Shown here piece by piece: positions 17,960 through 27,427 of a stretch of 64,000 nucleotides of DNA; within the stretch, counting starts at the first letter, position 1, and each line of letters opens with the position of its first letter. The notes beneath the pieces are model-generated. The model ran no database searches, was not told the origin of the DNA, and saw only the letters and a list, made by a program, of their open reading frames with translations. The position numbers were made by a program, and so were the translations under genes. The DNA is from Acidobacteriota bacterium (GTDB lineage Bacteria > Acidobacteriota > Terriglobia > Acidiferrales > UBA7541). The stretch spans positions 124,001 to 188,000 of the forward strand of contig JABCYZ010000002.1 of the NCBI GenBank assembly GCA_013289955.1, read 5' to 3'.

Positions 17960-18694
17960 TCAATAGGCCGGACCGTCCTTATCCACCATTTTCTGAGGCT
18001 CGAAACCGACGCGGTGGAAGTTGCCTTCGAGAAGGAAAATGAAGTCCACCAGTTTGTCGCTGTCGGAGATGGTGGGTTGGCCGGAGCCCGTCTTCTTGGG
18101 GAAGTAAAAGACGGCGGAGGTGACCAGGATTCCTTTGGCGTCGTGTTCGTAGTGGACATGGCTGGGAGATATTCTGAGTTTGGTGCCCTTCATTTCGAGA
18201 AAGCTGTTGGCTCGAAAGAATTGCTCCTTTTGGCGGAAGAAGGGCGTCATGTCCGCGGATTGCACGACAATTTGATATTCCGCTTGCGGAGCGTTGGCGT
18301 ATTTTTCAATATCGATGTCTTTTTTGGGGCCGTGTAGGACCGCTCTGCGTGCCGAAGCTCCGCGCACGACCCGAGAAGAGGCCCAAAAGACAAAGAAGTT
18401 CAGTTCACCGCCGGAGTTTTCCGAAGGGTTGGAGGGCAGGCCGCGATCGCCGCCGGCAATCAAATTGGGAAGCTCGTCACTGCTAAGAGGCGCCCAATTG
18501 CGGATGACGGGAGTGACGCGCGCCCAAGGAGAATCCGTGAAGATGCGCTGGATGTCCTGGTCGTCCCACTGTTGATAGGGTTTGCCGAGCCAGGGCGGGT
18601 CGCTGGCCCAGGCCAGAGCGGCAAAAAGCAGAACGGCAGAGAGAAAAACGGGAATGCGAAGAGTATCTCGCAGCGGTGGGTGTTGCTTGCTCAT
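17960..18694 (-). CDS. Secreted GWxTD-like protein of unknown function
   Basis: The 244-residue protein has a signal peptide (IPVFLSAVLLFAALAWA) and, just after it, 'PYQQWDDQDIQRIFTDSPWA', an acidobacterial pattern often grouped with GWxTD-domain proteins. A further conserved-looking part includes 'MTPFFRQKEQFFRANSFLE' near the middle. No catalytic motif is recognised. The start at 18694 has a GAGGG ten bases upstream and gives a clean signal peptide. It lies between a TPR gene and a TonB receptor on the same strand. Function unknown. Confidence 0.7.
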   Translation of the reverse strand: MSKQHPPLRDTLRIPVFLSAVLLFAALAWASDPPWLGKPYQQWDDQDIQRIFTDSPWARVTPVIRNWAPLSSDELPNLIAGGDRGLPSNPSENSGGELNFFVFWASSRVVRGASARRAVLHGPKKDIDIEKYANAPQAEYQIVVQSADMTPFFRQKEQFFRANSFLEMKGTKLRISPSHVHYEHDAKGILVTSAVFYFPKKTGSGQPTISDSDKLVDFIFLLEGNFHRVGFEPQKMVDKDGPAY

Positions 18695-18874
18695 AACGGT
18701 GCCCTCTGGGGGCGGACTACGAAACATCTTAAATCTTCTTCACGCTATTTTTGAAGGCGGCCATTCTCTGTTCGCTGACGCGAGAAACAGAACCCAAAAG
18801 CCAAAGAAGCCGAGCATTGAGCTCGGCTCCTTCGCGCTGACATGCTGGAGGGGTGTGTTGGATCCAGCAGGGGG

Positions 18875-21800
18875 TCAGAAGTTGAGCTTCACGAAGACTT
18901 GGCCCTGGCGAGGGGTATTTGCCTGGCAGGGCGAGCTTCTAACGACGCCATTAACCGTTGTGGGACTCACAAGTCCAAAGTTGGCGCCGTCGTCGACGCC
19001 AGCATCGAGTCCGCAGATCTGCATACGGTTGAGAAAGTTGAAATATTCCATTCGTACTTCGAGATTGAATCTCTCACCGAAGTAGAAGCGTTTGGCAAGA
19101 GCAAAATTCTCATTGCTCTGGAACGGGTTTCGCAAGTTACTCAAAACGCGGGGTTCATTCCCCGCTATAAACCCGGGATCGGAAAACGCAGCCGTATTAA
19201 AAATCGGAAGGCCTTTATAATAATTATTCCAGTTAACGTTTAGCGGTATGGCGGGGTTGTAATTTGCGCGGTTGAAGCCATTCAAATAGGGATCCCCGTC
19301 ATTTCCGCCAGCAGAGATAGTGATGGGAAGTCCGGACGCATAGGTAAATAGGCCGCTCATCTGCCAGCCGCCGAGCAGGTTCTTCATTAGCATGCCGCCA
19401 TGATTCAGGAACTGCTTTCCCGGGCCGATCGGAAGTTCATATACGCCCGAGATGTTCACGACATGCGTCTCGTCATTTTGGCTAACGGACCACTCCGCTT
19501 TCTGGTTGAAGCCGTTCAGCGCACCGAAGTTGAAGCTGGAGAATCCGCTGTCCGTGTTGGACATGTTTTTCGAGAGCGTGTAGTTCACAAGGAAGGTGAG
19601 ACCGTTCGAGAAGCGCTTTTGCACCTGAGTCTGAAGCGCATTGTAGCTGGAAGAGCCCGCCATGTTGAACTGGTTGGTGAGCCCACCTGCCGACTCGCTG
19701 GGGTTAAATTGGGGATAAGGGAGCAATGCGCGAGGGAGTCCCGCACCGGATCCGTAGTCGCAGAGGAAATTCACATAAGGAGTAAAAAACGTTCCCGTTG
19801 CACCTGGATTGTTCGTATTCGGCCCGCAGGTGACTGTTGACTGCGCAAATCCGAGACTCTGAAGAGCGGCCTGGGAGGCGGCCGAGGTCCAAGCGTAGTT
19901 GGGGCTAGCTGGGGCCATCAGACAGGTTGGATCCGTGGCTATGCCGCTGGGGCAAAACATCGTCAGATATTTCGGATTGGTCTGGTTGATGGGGTTGAGC
20001 ATGGAGGTGAGATGGACGGCCCTGTTGCCGATGTAGGAGACGGAAAGGAGCATGTTGTGGGGCAGCTCACGCTGTACGCCTCCGCTCCACATCTGAATGT
20101 AGGCGTTCGGTCCGGGATCTTTGGAAAACTCGTACAAAGGCCCGGTGCCGTTGAAGGCCGTCGGACTGAAAGCAGACAGGGAGGGCACGCCAAGCGGATT
20201 ATTGTCCCAAACCCCGTAGGCGGGCACGTTTGTACCGTTGGAGTTGACCTGGATCTGACCAGCGGAAAGGCTGCCGTAGTCCACGGACAATTTGTTATTT
20301 CCATATTCATACGGCCCTTCGTCAAGAAAATTGATGGAGTAGCCGGCGAGAACCACGGTCTTGGGTGTCAGCTTGTAGGCAAGGCCGATGCGAGGGCTGA
20401 AGTCCTTCCAATGAATATCGGCGCGCCGATATCCGGCACAGCCCGTACAGGTGCCGAGCTTGGAGGCCGCGCCGAGCAACGGCTGGCCCGTGGCTGGGTC
20501 GATTGCACCTGAATTGGGCGACGTCGGATCAAAAAAGGTGACATTGTTGGCGCTTTCGAGGAAAGGCCGCGGAATGTCCCAGCGAAGACCGGCATTCACG
20601 GTGAGTTTCGAGCTGACTTTGATGTCATCCTGAATGTACGGTGCAAAATAGAGGTTGCGGAGGCGATTTTCGGCTACGAACTTGCGGTAGGCGGAGTCCA
20701 CATCGCCAAGAAGAAAGCTTGCAAACGCGGCGCCCGTGGGCCCACCGTCGTTCGTTGGATCCGCAGTGGTTTCTGCCTTGAAAGCAAATCCACCGCCACA
20801 AGCCTGGCATTCATGGTCGTCCTGATAAGCGCGGCGAATTTCAAAGCCGATGTTGTAGGTATTGCGGCCGTGGATGTAGAGCCAGTTGTTATCGAAGCCC
20901 AAGCCCAGCTTGCGGTTGATCGAGAAGGTTTCCCCGAAAAGCGAGCCACCGCTGGCTTGCATGCCCCAACTCGTAGGGTTGAATGTTTGGCCAGAATTCC
21001 CCTGAAAATTAATAAAAGGAAGAGTGGCGCTTCCCGTGACGCCGGCAAAACTCACACCATTCTGCGTGTTGTACTGAAAGTTCAGCTCACCCAGCCAGCT
21101 GAATCCGGCGGTCATGACGAGGTTGCTCGAGAAGGTCTTGGAGTAGGTGAGGACAATACCTGTCCCCTTGTCCGGACTTAGCTGTGCGCCTGAAAACTCA
21201 TTATTGAACAAAGCGCAGTTGACGCTGCAACCGAGGTTGGTCCAGTTGTCGCGCCACCAAGCGAAGTGGAAGGCTTGAGTCAGACCAAAGTTTTGGTCAA
21301 TCGTGAAACCTATATTCGCTTGCTTGGTTGGCAGATCGCTGACCTGTGCGGCCAAATTGCCGCTAAGAGTGGAAAAGCCAGGAGTGGGAATCTTGGGGAG
21401 AAGCGTTTTGGAGAGTGCGCTGAAGCACGCAGTGGGGATTACATTTCCAGCGAAGGGTTGCCCCGGAGCAGGTGTGGCACAGCCAGCGGGAACTGCCGCG
21501 CCGGTGAAGTTGGGCGGGACATAGATTTGGTTAGCGACAGCGCAAGTGGCCGTTGGGGCTAAACTCGGGGGACAGACCGTTCCGCTCGGTGCGTTAGCGC
21601 CGGGGGCTCGGTCATTGCAGACTCCCCCCGTGAATCCGTTTTGACAAATAGCGGAGAAGTCTCCGCCGACCATGGCTTGGGTCGGGACAGTCATATTCGA
21701 GATGCCAGGGGGTGCATTGACGCGGTACCAATCCCAACTGCTGTAGAAAAAGGTTTTGTTTCTGCCGTCATAGATTTTGGGCAGCCAAACCGGGCCACCA

Positions 21801-22723
21801 ACCGAAAAACCGAAGTTGTTTTCGACATCGTGAGGGAGCGGGCCTTTGACGAGGTCGCCAGCGGAATCAAATCCGGTGCCGGGAGGATTCACGCCTAAAG
21901 CATTAAAGAAGCTGTTTTTGTTGATTTCAAAAAGGTCGCCATGGAGCTGGTTCGAGCCGGACTTGAGCCGATAGGAGGCAACGCCTTGGGCAAAACCATA
22001 CCTTGCGGAGAAGTTTGAGGTCAAAATGTCCGGTTCATTGACCAACTCAAAGGGAGGATTGTAGATGGTTTGGAAGCCTTGTGTCTCCGCTTGAGCGACC
22101 ACCACGCCGTTGAACATGACTTCGTTTTGATAGTCGATGCCGCCGTTAATACGGTGGCTAAAGGCACTGCCGGTGACTCCGGGGACGAGGAACAGGTAGC
22201 TGTCAATCTGCCGGTCCCGCCCGCCGCCAATGAAGGTGGGGACTTCCTCGAGGATGGTGCTCTGAATGACGGTGCCAAGGTTAGGTTCGTCCGTCTGAAG
22301 TGTGATCGAGGGGGCTGTCACCTCGACGGTGGTCGATTCGAGGCCAATGCGCAAGACACCGTCGGCGGTGGCCGTCTGACTGACGAACACGTTGACGTTC
22401 TCGAAGACGGCCGTTTGGAAGCCCTGCTTTTCCATCCTTACCGTGTAGCTGCCGGGGATAAGGTCGGTGATGAAATAGGTGCCCTGCGACGTGGTAACCG
22501 CGGTGTGAACGACGTTGGTGGAGTTGTTGGTTACGGTGACTTTGGCTTCCGGGACGACGGCGCCACTTGCATCGGTCACGGTACCCACCATGCCGCTGAG
22601 GCCCTGCGCCTCTACTCCTGATGGAGAGAAACAGAGGAACAAGCAAGCCGCCAAGGCGATTAGAGAGGATGGCCGGGAAGTCCGATCCAAAAACGCGTTA
22701 AGAAGATTGCAGAAATTCGTCAT
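18875..22723 (-). CDS. TonB-dependent receptor with carboxypeptidase-regulatory domain
   Basis: The 1282-residue outer-membrane protein opens with a signal peptide (LIALAACLFLCFSPSGVEA). A CarboxypepD_reg-like beta-sandwich follows ('GTVTDASGAVVPEAKVTVTN'), then a plug-like region and a very long beta-barrel. The last residues are VFVKLNF, ending in the terminal Phe recognised by the Bam complex. This type is greatly expanded in acidobacteria and is assumed to take up large ligands such as oligosaccharides. GAGGGGG seven bases before ATG 22723 fixes the start. No TonB box was identified with certainty. The mannosidase in this window is a possible functional partner, by inference only. Confidence 0.9.
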   Translation of the reverse strand: MTNFCNLLNAFLDRTSRPSSLIALAACLFLCFSPSGVEAQGLSGMVGTVTDASGAVVPEAKVTVTNNSTNVVHTAVTTSQGTYFITDLIPGSYTVRMEKQGFQTAVFENVNVFVSQTATADGVLRIGLESTTVEVTAPSITLQTDEPNLGTVIQSTILEEVPTFIGGGRDRQIDSYLFLVPGVTGSAFSHRINGGIDYQNEVMFNGVVVAQAETQGFQTIYNPPFELVNEPDILTSNFSARYGFAQGVASYRLKSGSNQLHGDLFEINKNSFFNALGVNPPGTGFDSAGDLVKGPLPHDVENNFGFSVGGPVWLPKIYDGRNKTFFYSSWDWYRVNAPPGISNMTVPTQAMVGGDFSAICQNGFTGGVCNDRAPGANAPSGTVCPPSLAPTATCAVANQIYVPPNFTGAAVPAGCATPAPGQPFAGNVIPTACFSALSKTLLPKIPTPGFSTLSGNLAAQVSDLPTKQANIGFTIDQNFGLTQAFHFAWWRDNWTNLGCSVNCALFNNEFSGAQLSPDKGTGIVLTYSKTFSSNLVMTAGFSWLGELNFQYNTQNGVSFAGVTGSATLPFINFQGNSGQTFNPTSWGMQASGGSLFGETFSINRKLGLGFDNNWLYIHGRNTYNIGFEIRRAYQDDHECQACGGGFAFKAETTADPTNDGGPTGAAFASFLLGDVDSAYRKFVAENRLRNLYFAPYIQDDIKVSSKLTVNAGLRWDIPRPFLESANNVTFFDPTSPNSGAIDPATGQPLLGAASKLGTCTGCAGYRRADIHWKDFSPRIGLAYKLTPKTVVLAGYSINFLDEGPYEYGNNKLSVDYGSLSAGQIQVNSNGTNVPAYGVWDNNPLGVPSLSAFSPTAFNGTGPLYEFSKDPGPNAYIQMWSGGVQRELPHNMLLSVSYIGNRAVHLTSMLNPINQTNPKYLTMFCPSGIATDPTCLMAPASPNYAWTSAASQAALQSLGFAQSTVTCGPNTNNPGATGTFFTPYVNFLCDYGSGAGLPRALLPYPQFNPSESAGGLTNQFNMAGSSSYNALQTQVQKRFSNGLTFLVNYTLSKNMSNTDSGFSSFNFGALNGFNQKAEWSVSQNDETHVVNISGVYELPIGPGKQFLNHGGMLMKNLLGGWQMSGLFTYASGLPITISAGGNDGDPYLNGFNRANYNPAIPLNVNWNNYYKGLPIFNTAAFSDPGFIAGNEPRVLSNLRNPFQSNENFALAKRFYFGERFNLEVRMEYFNFLNRMQICGLDAGVDDGANFGLVSPTTVNGVVRSSPCQANTPRQGQVFVKLNF

Positions 22724-22800
22724 GTATATGCCCCCTCGCAGTCGTAGCACCGAGAATGAAAATGGACACCCCTCGCGATATCCCGCACATTTGCGAGCGA

Positions 22801-22828
22801 GTCTTAGGCACCCGGCCGAGGCAGTCAA
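22801..22828 (-). promoter_or_regulatory. Putative promoter of the TonB receptor
   Basis: On the minus strand TTGACT (22828-22823) and TAAGAC (22806-22801) are 16 bases apart. This would give a leader of about 70 bases before ATG 22723. The -10 box is only moderately good. Confidence 0.4.
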
Positions 22829-22952
22829 TACACTCGGGTGTCATCTTCACATTCCCGATCATCTACTTGAAGGAAAAGGGGATATTTATGGTTGTTACCC
22901 AATGGCGGGAGGGCAATCCCGGCTTTAGAACTGGATCGAGAAATAACAGAAA

Positions 22953-24806
22953 TCAATTATTGCCGGAGCTTTTGCCTTCGACGATGGTGACGATCCGATC
23001 AACGCCAGAAATCGAGATCTCCTCCTGAACGCCATCCGGCCAATGGACCAGAACCTTATCCACTTTTGTCGAGGTTCCGAGACCAAAATGGACTCGCGGA
23101 TCGGAACTGGAGCCGTAACTCCCGCCACTCAGAACGTCGGCGCGCTGCCTGACGCCCCCGGCTGTGAGGAACACCTTGGCTCCGATAGCGTCCTGGGGAC
23201 TCTTGGGACCGCCGACTAACTTCAATGTAATCCAATGGTTGCCGTTCTTGGCGACGCCACGAAGCAGAGTGGGACTGGAGTCCAGGTTATTGAGGACAAC
23301 GTCGATGTGACCGTCGTTGAACAGGTCCCCGAAGGCCGCGCCTCGGGCGGTGATTATGTCGGCCAGGCCGCTGCCTGTAGCTGGCGGCACTTCCTGAAAT
23401 TTCTTGCCATTGATATTGCGAAAAAGCAAGGGACGCTGCGCCCAAGTGGTGCCCCAGTCGGTCTTATCGGCGATGGGATAAACGTGGCCATTGGCGATGA
23501 AAATGTCGAGCCAGCTATCGTTGTCGAAATCGAGAAAGCCGGCTCCCCAGCTGAGAAACGGGATCGTGGGCATGCCAAGCCCGACCTTGAAGCTGACGTC
23601 GGTCAGGCTGCCGTCACCGTCGTTTCGATAGAGAGTCTTGTAGTCATCCGAGAAGGTGGTGATGAAGATGTCCGCTTTCCCGTCGTGATTGTAATCGCCT
23701 ATGCCGATGCCCATGGAAGATTGTGCGCGCCCTTCTTCATTGACGGCGAATCCGGACGCAAAGCTGATGTCTTCAAACGTGCCGTCATGGCGGTTGTGAT
23801 AGAGGTAGTTGGGGACGGAATCGTTGGCGACGACCAAATCGAGCCACCCATCGTCATCCAGATCAACGAACACCGAGGCGAAACCATAGCGCGCTTGCGG
23901 GTCGGAGACTCCGGCCTTGACGCTCGCATCGGTAAAGGTCCCATCGCCATTGTTGTGAAAGAGATGGTCGCTTTCACCGATCAAGCCGAGAGGTCCGCAG
24001 AAAATATCCACTCCGCGATACTGACAAGAGCCGGCGCGAAGACCTCGCTGGCCCGCAATCACTGGGTGGTCGAGATCGTATTTCACATAACCGGGGACGA
24101 AAAGATCGAGGAGACCGTCGCGATCGTAATCACCCCAGGTCGGGCCGGTGGACCAGCCGCCGAGAGCGACACCGGCCTTTTCGGCGACATCGGTAAATGT
24201 GCCGTCGTGATTATTGTGATAGAGGCGATTTTTTCCGTAGTTGGCGACATAGATGTCGGGCCAGCCGTCGTTGTCGTAGTCGGCGACGGCAACGCCAAAA
24301 CCCCAGCGCTCGTTGGCGACGCCGGCTTTTTCTGTGACGTTGGTAAAGGTGCCGTCATGATTGTTGTGGAAAAGCATGGCGCGCGGAGGGGCTTCTTTGC
24401 CCTTCATGGCGGGGACGGTCGAGCCGTTGAGCAGATAGATGTCCAGCCAGCCGTCGTTGTCGTAATCGATGAGCGCGACGCCGGAACCAGGAGCTTCGAG
24501 GATGGTGGTTTTTTCTGGAGTTCCGGAGCGGTGATGAAATATATCGAGGCCGGCTTGTTTGGTGACGTCGAGGAAAACAATGGGCGCGCCGTCTACAAAT
24601 CCGCCGGCAGTGATGGGTCGAGAAAGAGCGTCTCTGATGGGAGCGTGGGCGCCGCCGGTGGCCATGCCGGAAGGAGGAGGATTTTGTTGGTTTGCGGAAG
24701 CTGGTGGTTGACCCTGAACCACCACGTAGAGGAAAAAGAACGATAGCAGGAGACATACAGAAACGGCGAACGCGAGGGCGGGATTGAGGGCCCTTCGCGG
24801 TATCAC
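22953..24806 (-). CDS. CRTAC1-type beta-propeller protein (FG-GAP/VCBS, ASPIC/UnbV)
   Basis: The 617-residue protein begins with a hydrophobic export segment (LAFAVSVCLLLSFFFLYVVV), then repeated FG-GAP/VCBS units of the form 'LFHNNHDGTFTNVTEKAGV' with DYDNDGW calcium-type loops. An ASPIC/UnbV domain closes it ('LVGGPKSPQDAIGAKV', 'VHFGLG', 'VHWPDGVQEEISI'). Start GTG 24806-24804 overlaps the TGA of the upstream gene (GTGA), with AGGAG ten bases before it, so translation is probably coupled. It is the third beta-propeller of the operon running from 30090 down. Likely extracytoplasmic; ligand unknown. Confidence 0.85.
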   Translation of the reverse strand: MIPRRALNPALAFAVSVCLLLSFFFLYVVVQGQPPASANQQNPPPSGMATGGAHAPIRDALSRPITAGGFVDGAPIVFLDVTKQAGLDIFHHRSGTPEKTTILEAPGSGVALIDYDNDGWLDIYLLNGSTVPAMKGKEAPPRAMLFHNNHDGTFTNVTEKAGVANERWGFGVAVADYDNDGWPDIYVANYGKNRLYHNNHDGTFTDVAEKAGVALGGWSTGPTWGDYDRDGLLDLFVPGYVKYDLDHPVIAGQRGLRAGSCQYRGVDIFCGPLGLIGESDHLFHNNGDGTFTDASVKAGVSDPQARYGFASVFVDLDDDGWLDLVVANDSVPNYLYHNRHDGTFEDISFASGFAVNEEGRAQSSMGIGIGDYNHDGKADIFITTFSDDYKTLYRNDGDGSLTDVSFKVGLGMPTIPFLSWGAGFLDFDNDSWLDIFIANGHVYPIADKTDWGTTWAQRPLLFRNINGKKFQEVPPATGSGLADIITARGAAFGDLFNDGHIDVVLNNLDSSPTLLRGVAKNGNHWITLKLVGGPKSPQDAIGAKVFLTAGGVRQRADVLSGGSYGSSSDPRVHFGLGTSTKVDKVLVHWPDGVQEEISISGVDRIVTIVEGKSSGNN

Positions 24807-26512
24807 TTGGCAATCGCTCCTGAGGGCATTTCGTCGACTTGCAGGATTTGATCCGCTTTTATGCTTTTGAGCGTTTGCAGGATGCCGCTCGGCCAACGAA
24901 TTTCGATGGTCTGCGCAACGGTTTCGGCACCCAAGCCGAAATGGACTCGTTTATCGCTGGACGAAAGATAGCTGCTTGCGGTGGTTACTGTGGCGAACTG
25001 CGACCCCTTTGTCGTGGTGAGTTTGACTTCGGCGCCGATGGCGTCACGATTGCTTTTGTGACCGACGAGCTTTAGGGTCAGCCAATGATTCGATGTGGGC
25101 GTTTCGTTGTGCAGGACGTAGGCGGAACCGTCGTTGGTGGTCACCACTGCGTCGATAAGGCCATCGTTATCGAGATCGCCGGTGGCTAAGCCGCGGCCGA
25201 CCCATGCGTCTTGAAAGGGTTTTCCGGAATCGGCGGAGACATCTACGAAGCCATGGCCGGTGTTACGCACAAGAAGAGGCGCCTCCCGGTAGCGGAGATT
25301 AGGATAGTTGAGCTGAATAGTGTCGATGTCGTGCCCCTGAGCGACCAAGAGGTCCTTCCATCCGTCATTGTCGTAATCGAGGAAGCGGACGCCCCAACCG
25401 GAGTGGAGCATCGAAATGTTGGCCAAACCGGTGGAAAAGGTGGAGTAGTTGAAGCTGCCGTCGCCATCGTTTTGGTAGAGAGCGTAGCGTTGGTCGGCGA
25501 GGTCGGTAACGACGAGGTCTGGCCAGCCATCGTTGTTGTAGTCGGCAAAATCGACGCCCATGCCGGCGTACGAGCGGCCGTCAACGTCAACGGCCACTAA
25601 TGACAGAAGGCCCACTTCTTCGAATTTGCCGCCGCTGAGATTGTGGTAGAGGAATTCGGACATGGAGTCATTGGCCACGAAGATATCGATCTTGCCATCG
25701 CGATCGTAATCGGCGAGGGCGATTCCGAGGCCTTTGCCGGGTTTGTCCATTCCGATTTGCCTGGAGATCTCCGTGAAGTGGCCGTTGCCGTCGTTGTGAA
25801 AAACCAACGGCGAAATGGGCTGGAAAGTGTCGGGATGGCAGTAGGCGCGGTAGCCTTCGCGGTGCTCGCCGCAGAAGACGTCGTCAAAGTCCCACTGGAC
25901 ATAGCGCAGGACAACCAGATCGAGCTGGCCGTCGCCATCGAGGTCGACCCAGGCTGCGCTGGTGGACCAGCCGCTGGCGGCGACCCCGGCTTTTTCCGTG
26001 ACGTCGGTGAAGGTACCGTCACCATTATTGTGATAGAGCTTGTTGCCGCCATAGGCGGTGACGTAGAGATCCTCGAAGCCGTCGTTGTCATAATCGCCTA
26101 CAGCTACACCCATGCCGTAGCCTACGCCTTGCAAGCCAGCTTTTTCCGTGACGTCTTCGAAGGTGCCGTCGCGTTTCTGATGGAACAGGCGATTCCAATA
26201 CCGAGAACCGGTCTTCTGGGGAATTGTGCCTTTGGGAGTGGGATCGGTGAGCGGGGCGCCGTTGACCAAAAAGATGTCGAGCCTGCCGTCGTTGTCGTAG
26301 TCGAAGAGGGCAACGCCCGATCCCATCGTTTCGATCAGATATTTCTTTGAGGTGTGTGATGCCAGGTGATGGAAACTCACGCCGAGCGTGGAAGTGACGT
26401 CGGTAAATTTCCCCGGAACAATTTTCGACTGCTCTGATGCTTTTCGAGAGTTCTGGAATGCGAACAGCGCTAGTAGACAGCCAAGTAAGGGAATGCCAAA
26501 GAAGTAGCGCAT
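24803..26512 (-). CDS. CRTAC1-type beta-propeller protein (FG-GAP/VCBS, ASPIC/UnbV)
   Basis: This 569-residue paralogue has a short export signal (MRYFFGIPLLGCLLALFAFQ), then FG-GAP/VCBS repeats with DYDNDG and DLDGDG loops, and a C-terminal ASPIC/UnbV domain ('LVGHKSNRDAIGAEV', 'VHFGLGAE', 'IRWPSGILQTLK'). It begins 15 bases after the SCO-like gene and overlaps the next beta-propeller gene. Proteins of this kind resemble integrin alpha-chain propellers and are usually secreted or surface-bound. The shared operon with a copper-handling protein is its most unusual aspect. Confidence 0.87.
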   Translation of the reverse strand: MRYFFGIPLLGCLLALFAFQNSRKASEQSKIVPGKFTDVTSTLGVSFHHLASHTSKKYLIETMGSGVALFDYDNDGRLDIFLVNGAPLTDPTPKGTIPQKTGSRYWNRLFHQKRDGTFEDVTEKAGLQGVGYGMGVAVGDYDNDGFEDLYVTAYGGNKLYHNNGDGTFTDVTEKAGVAASGWSTSAAWVDLDGDGQLDLVVLRYVQWDFDDVFCGEHREGYRAYCHPDTFQPISPLVFHNDGNGHFTEISRQIGMDKPGKGLGIALADYDRDGKIDIFVANDSMSEFLYHNLSGGKFEEVGLLSLVAVDVDGRSYAGMGVDFADYNNDGWPDLVVTDLADQRYALYQNDGDGSFNYSTFSTGLANISMLHSGWGVRFLDYDNDGWKDLLVAQGHDIDTIQLNYPNLRYREAPLLVRNTGHGFVDVSADSGKPFQDAWVGRGLATGDLDNDGLIDAVVTTNDGSAYVLHNETPTSNHWLTLKLVGHKSNRDAIGAEVKLTTTKGSQFATVTTASSYLSSSDKRVHFGLGAETVAQTIEIRWPSGILQTLKSIKADQILQVDEMPSGAIAK

Positions 26513-26527
26513 GAAGGTCCAATCGCG

Positions 26528-27427
26528 CTACGTGGGACCGCGGAGAACCGATTCCAACAAGTCGCCCAGCTGTTGTGCAGTGAATTCGTTGCCGTCGAGG
26601 TTGGCGACCATGCGGCCGCCGCGGTCAAGGACCACGGTGTGCAAGGCGTGAGTCATCAGCCCCTCGTCCTGCCAGAAGTTCATACCGAATTCAAGACTGA
26701 CCTTTTGAATTTCGGGAAGCGGGCCAGTCAGAAAGTACCATCCCTTGACATCGGCGGCTTTCCAGTGGCCCGCATATTGAGCCAAGACTTCAGGCTGATC
26801 GTGCTCCGGATCAAACGTAATGCTCAGAAGCACCAGGTCGCGCCCCACGCGATCTGAAAAGCGTCTTTGTACAATTCCGAAATTATTAGAAAGGCGGAAA
26901 CAATAATTGGGCAGCGGACAATGAGTGTAGAGAAATGTGATGGCCACGACACTGCCCGCGAATCGTGACAGTTTTATTTGCTCGCGCTTGTGGCTCACTA
27001 GGGAGAAGTCCGATACCCGATGTCCAACAGTTAAAGGCTTCGTTGGATTCGATTCCGAGCCAACAAGACTGCTGAGAAGGTTCAACTGGCGAGCAGCCAT
27101 CGGTTCCTGATCGGCGGTCTGGAATTGGTGAACGCGAATGGATTCCGCATAAGCCGATTCGTCGGTGACTGCCAGAGTGAAGTCAATCATCGTGCCCGGT
27201 AAAAGCCCATCAAGCTCTTTGGCATTGCGGACTGCGAAGTCCATGACCATTGCAGCCATGTAGCCCGGGATTTCGCGACACGACACTTCCATGGATTGGG
27301 CGGGGCGGTTCACTCGAAGAACAATGCCAGACACCGAATATCGTTCGGCAGCTCGGCAGTGGCAGGCGAGAAACAGAAGGATCGCTGCCGTCGAGATTCT
27401 CGAACGGATGTTTTTCGAGTCCATCAT
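26528..27427 (-). CDS. CusF-like / SCO1-SenC copper protein fusion
   Basis: The 299-residue exported protein has a signal peptide (STAAILLFLACHCRA). Next comes a small beta-barrel-like segment resembling CusF ('VSCREIPGYMAAMVMDF', with Cys and Met in the ligand positions), then an SCO1/SenC thioredoxin fold ('VGHRVSDFSLVSHKREQIKL'). The SCO metal site reads CPLPNYC, so the two Cys are five residues apart, not three as in classical SCO1; the distal His is present in 'MTHALHTVVLD'. SCO proteins deliver copper to oxidases or act as thiol reductants. ATG 27427 overlaps the TGA of the preceding gene (ATGA), and 15 bases separate it from the next gene: an operon. Confidence 0.82.
   Translation of the reverse strand: MMDSKNIRSRISTAAILLFLACHCRAAERYSVSGIVLRVNRPAQSMEVSCREIPGYMAAMVMDFAVRNAKELDGLLPGTMIDFTLAVTDESAYAESIRVHQFQTADQEPMAARQLNLLSSLVGSESNPTKPLTVGHRVSDFSLVSHKREQIKLSRFAGSVVAITFLYTHCPLPNYCFRLSNNFGIVQRRFSDRVGRDLVLLSITFDPEHDQPEVLAQYAGHWKAADVKGWYFLTGPLPEIQKVSLEFGMNFWQDEGLMTHALHTVVLDRGGRMVANLDGNEFTAQQLGDLLESVLRGPT

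Noticed and set aside
23235..24746. A 503-codon open frame on the plus strand.
   Set aside because: It mirrors the FG-GAP repeats of the beta-propeller gene on the other strand. Its repetitive Val/Ile/Asp/Gly make-up is the complement of the DYDNDGW repeats, and it has no motif of its own.
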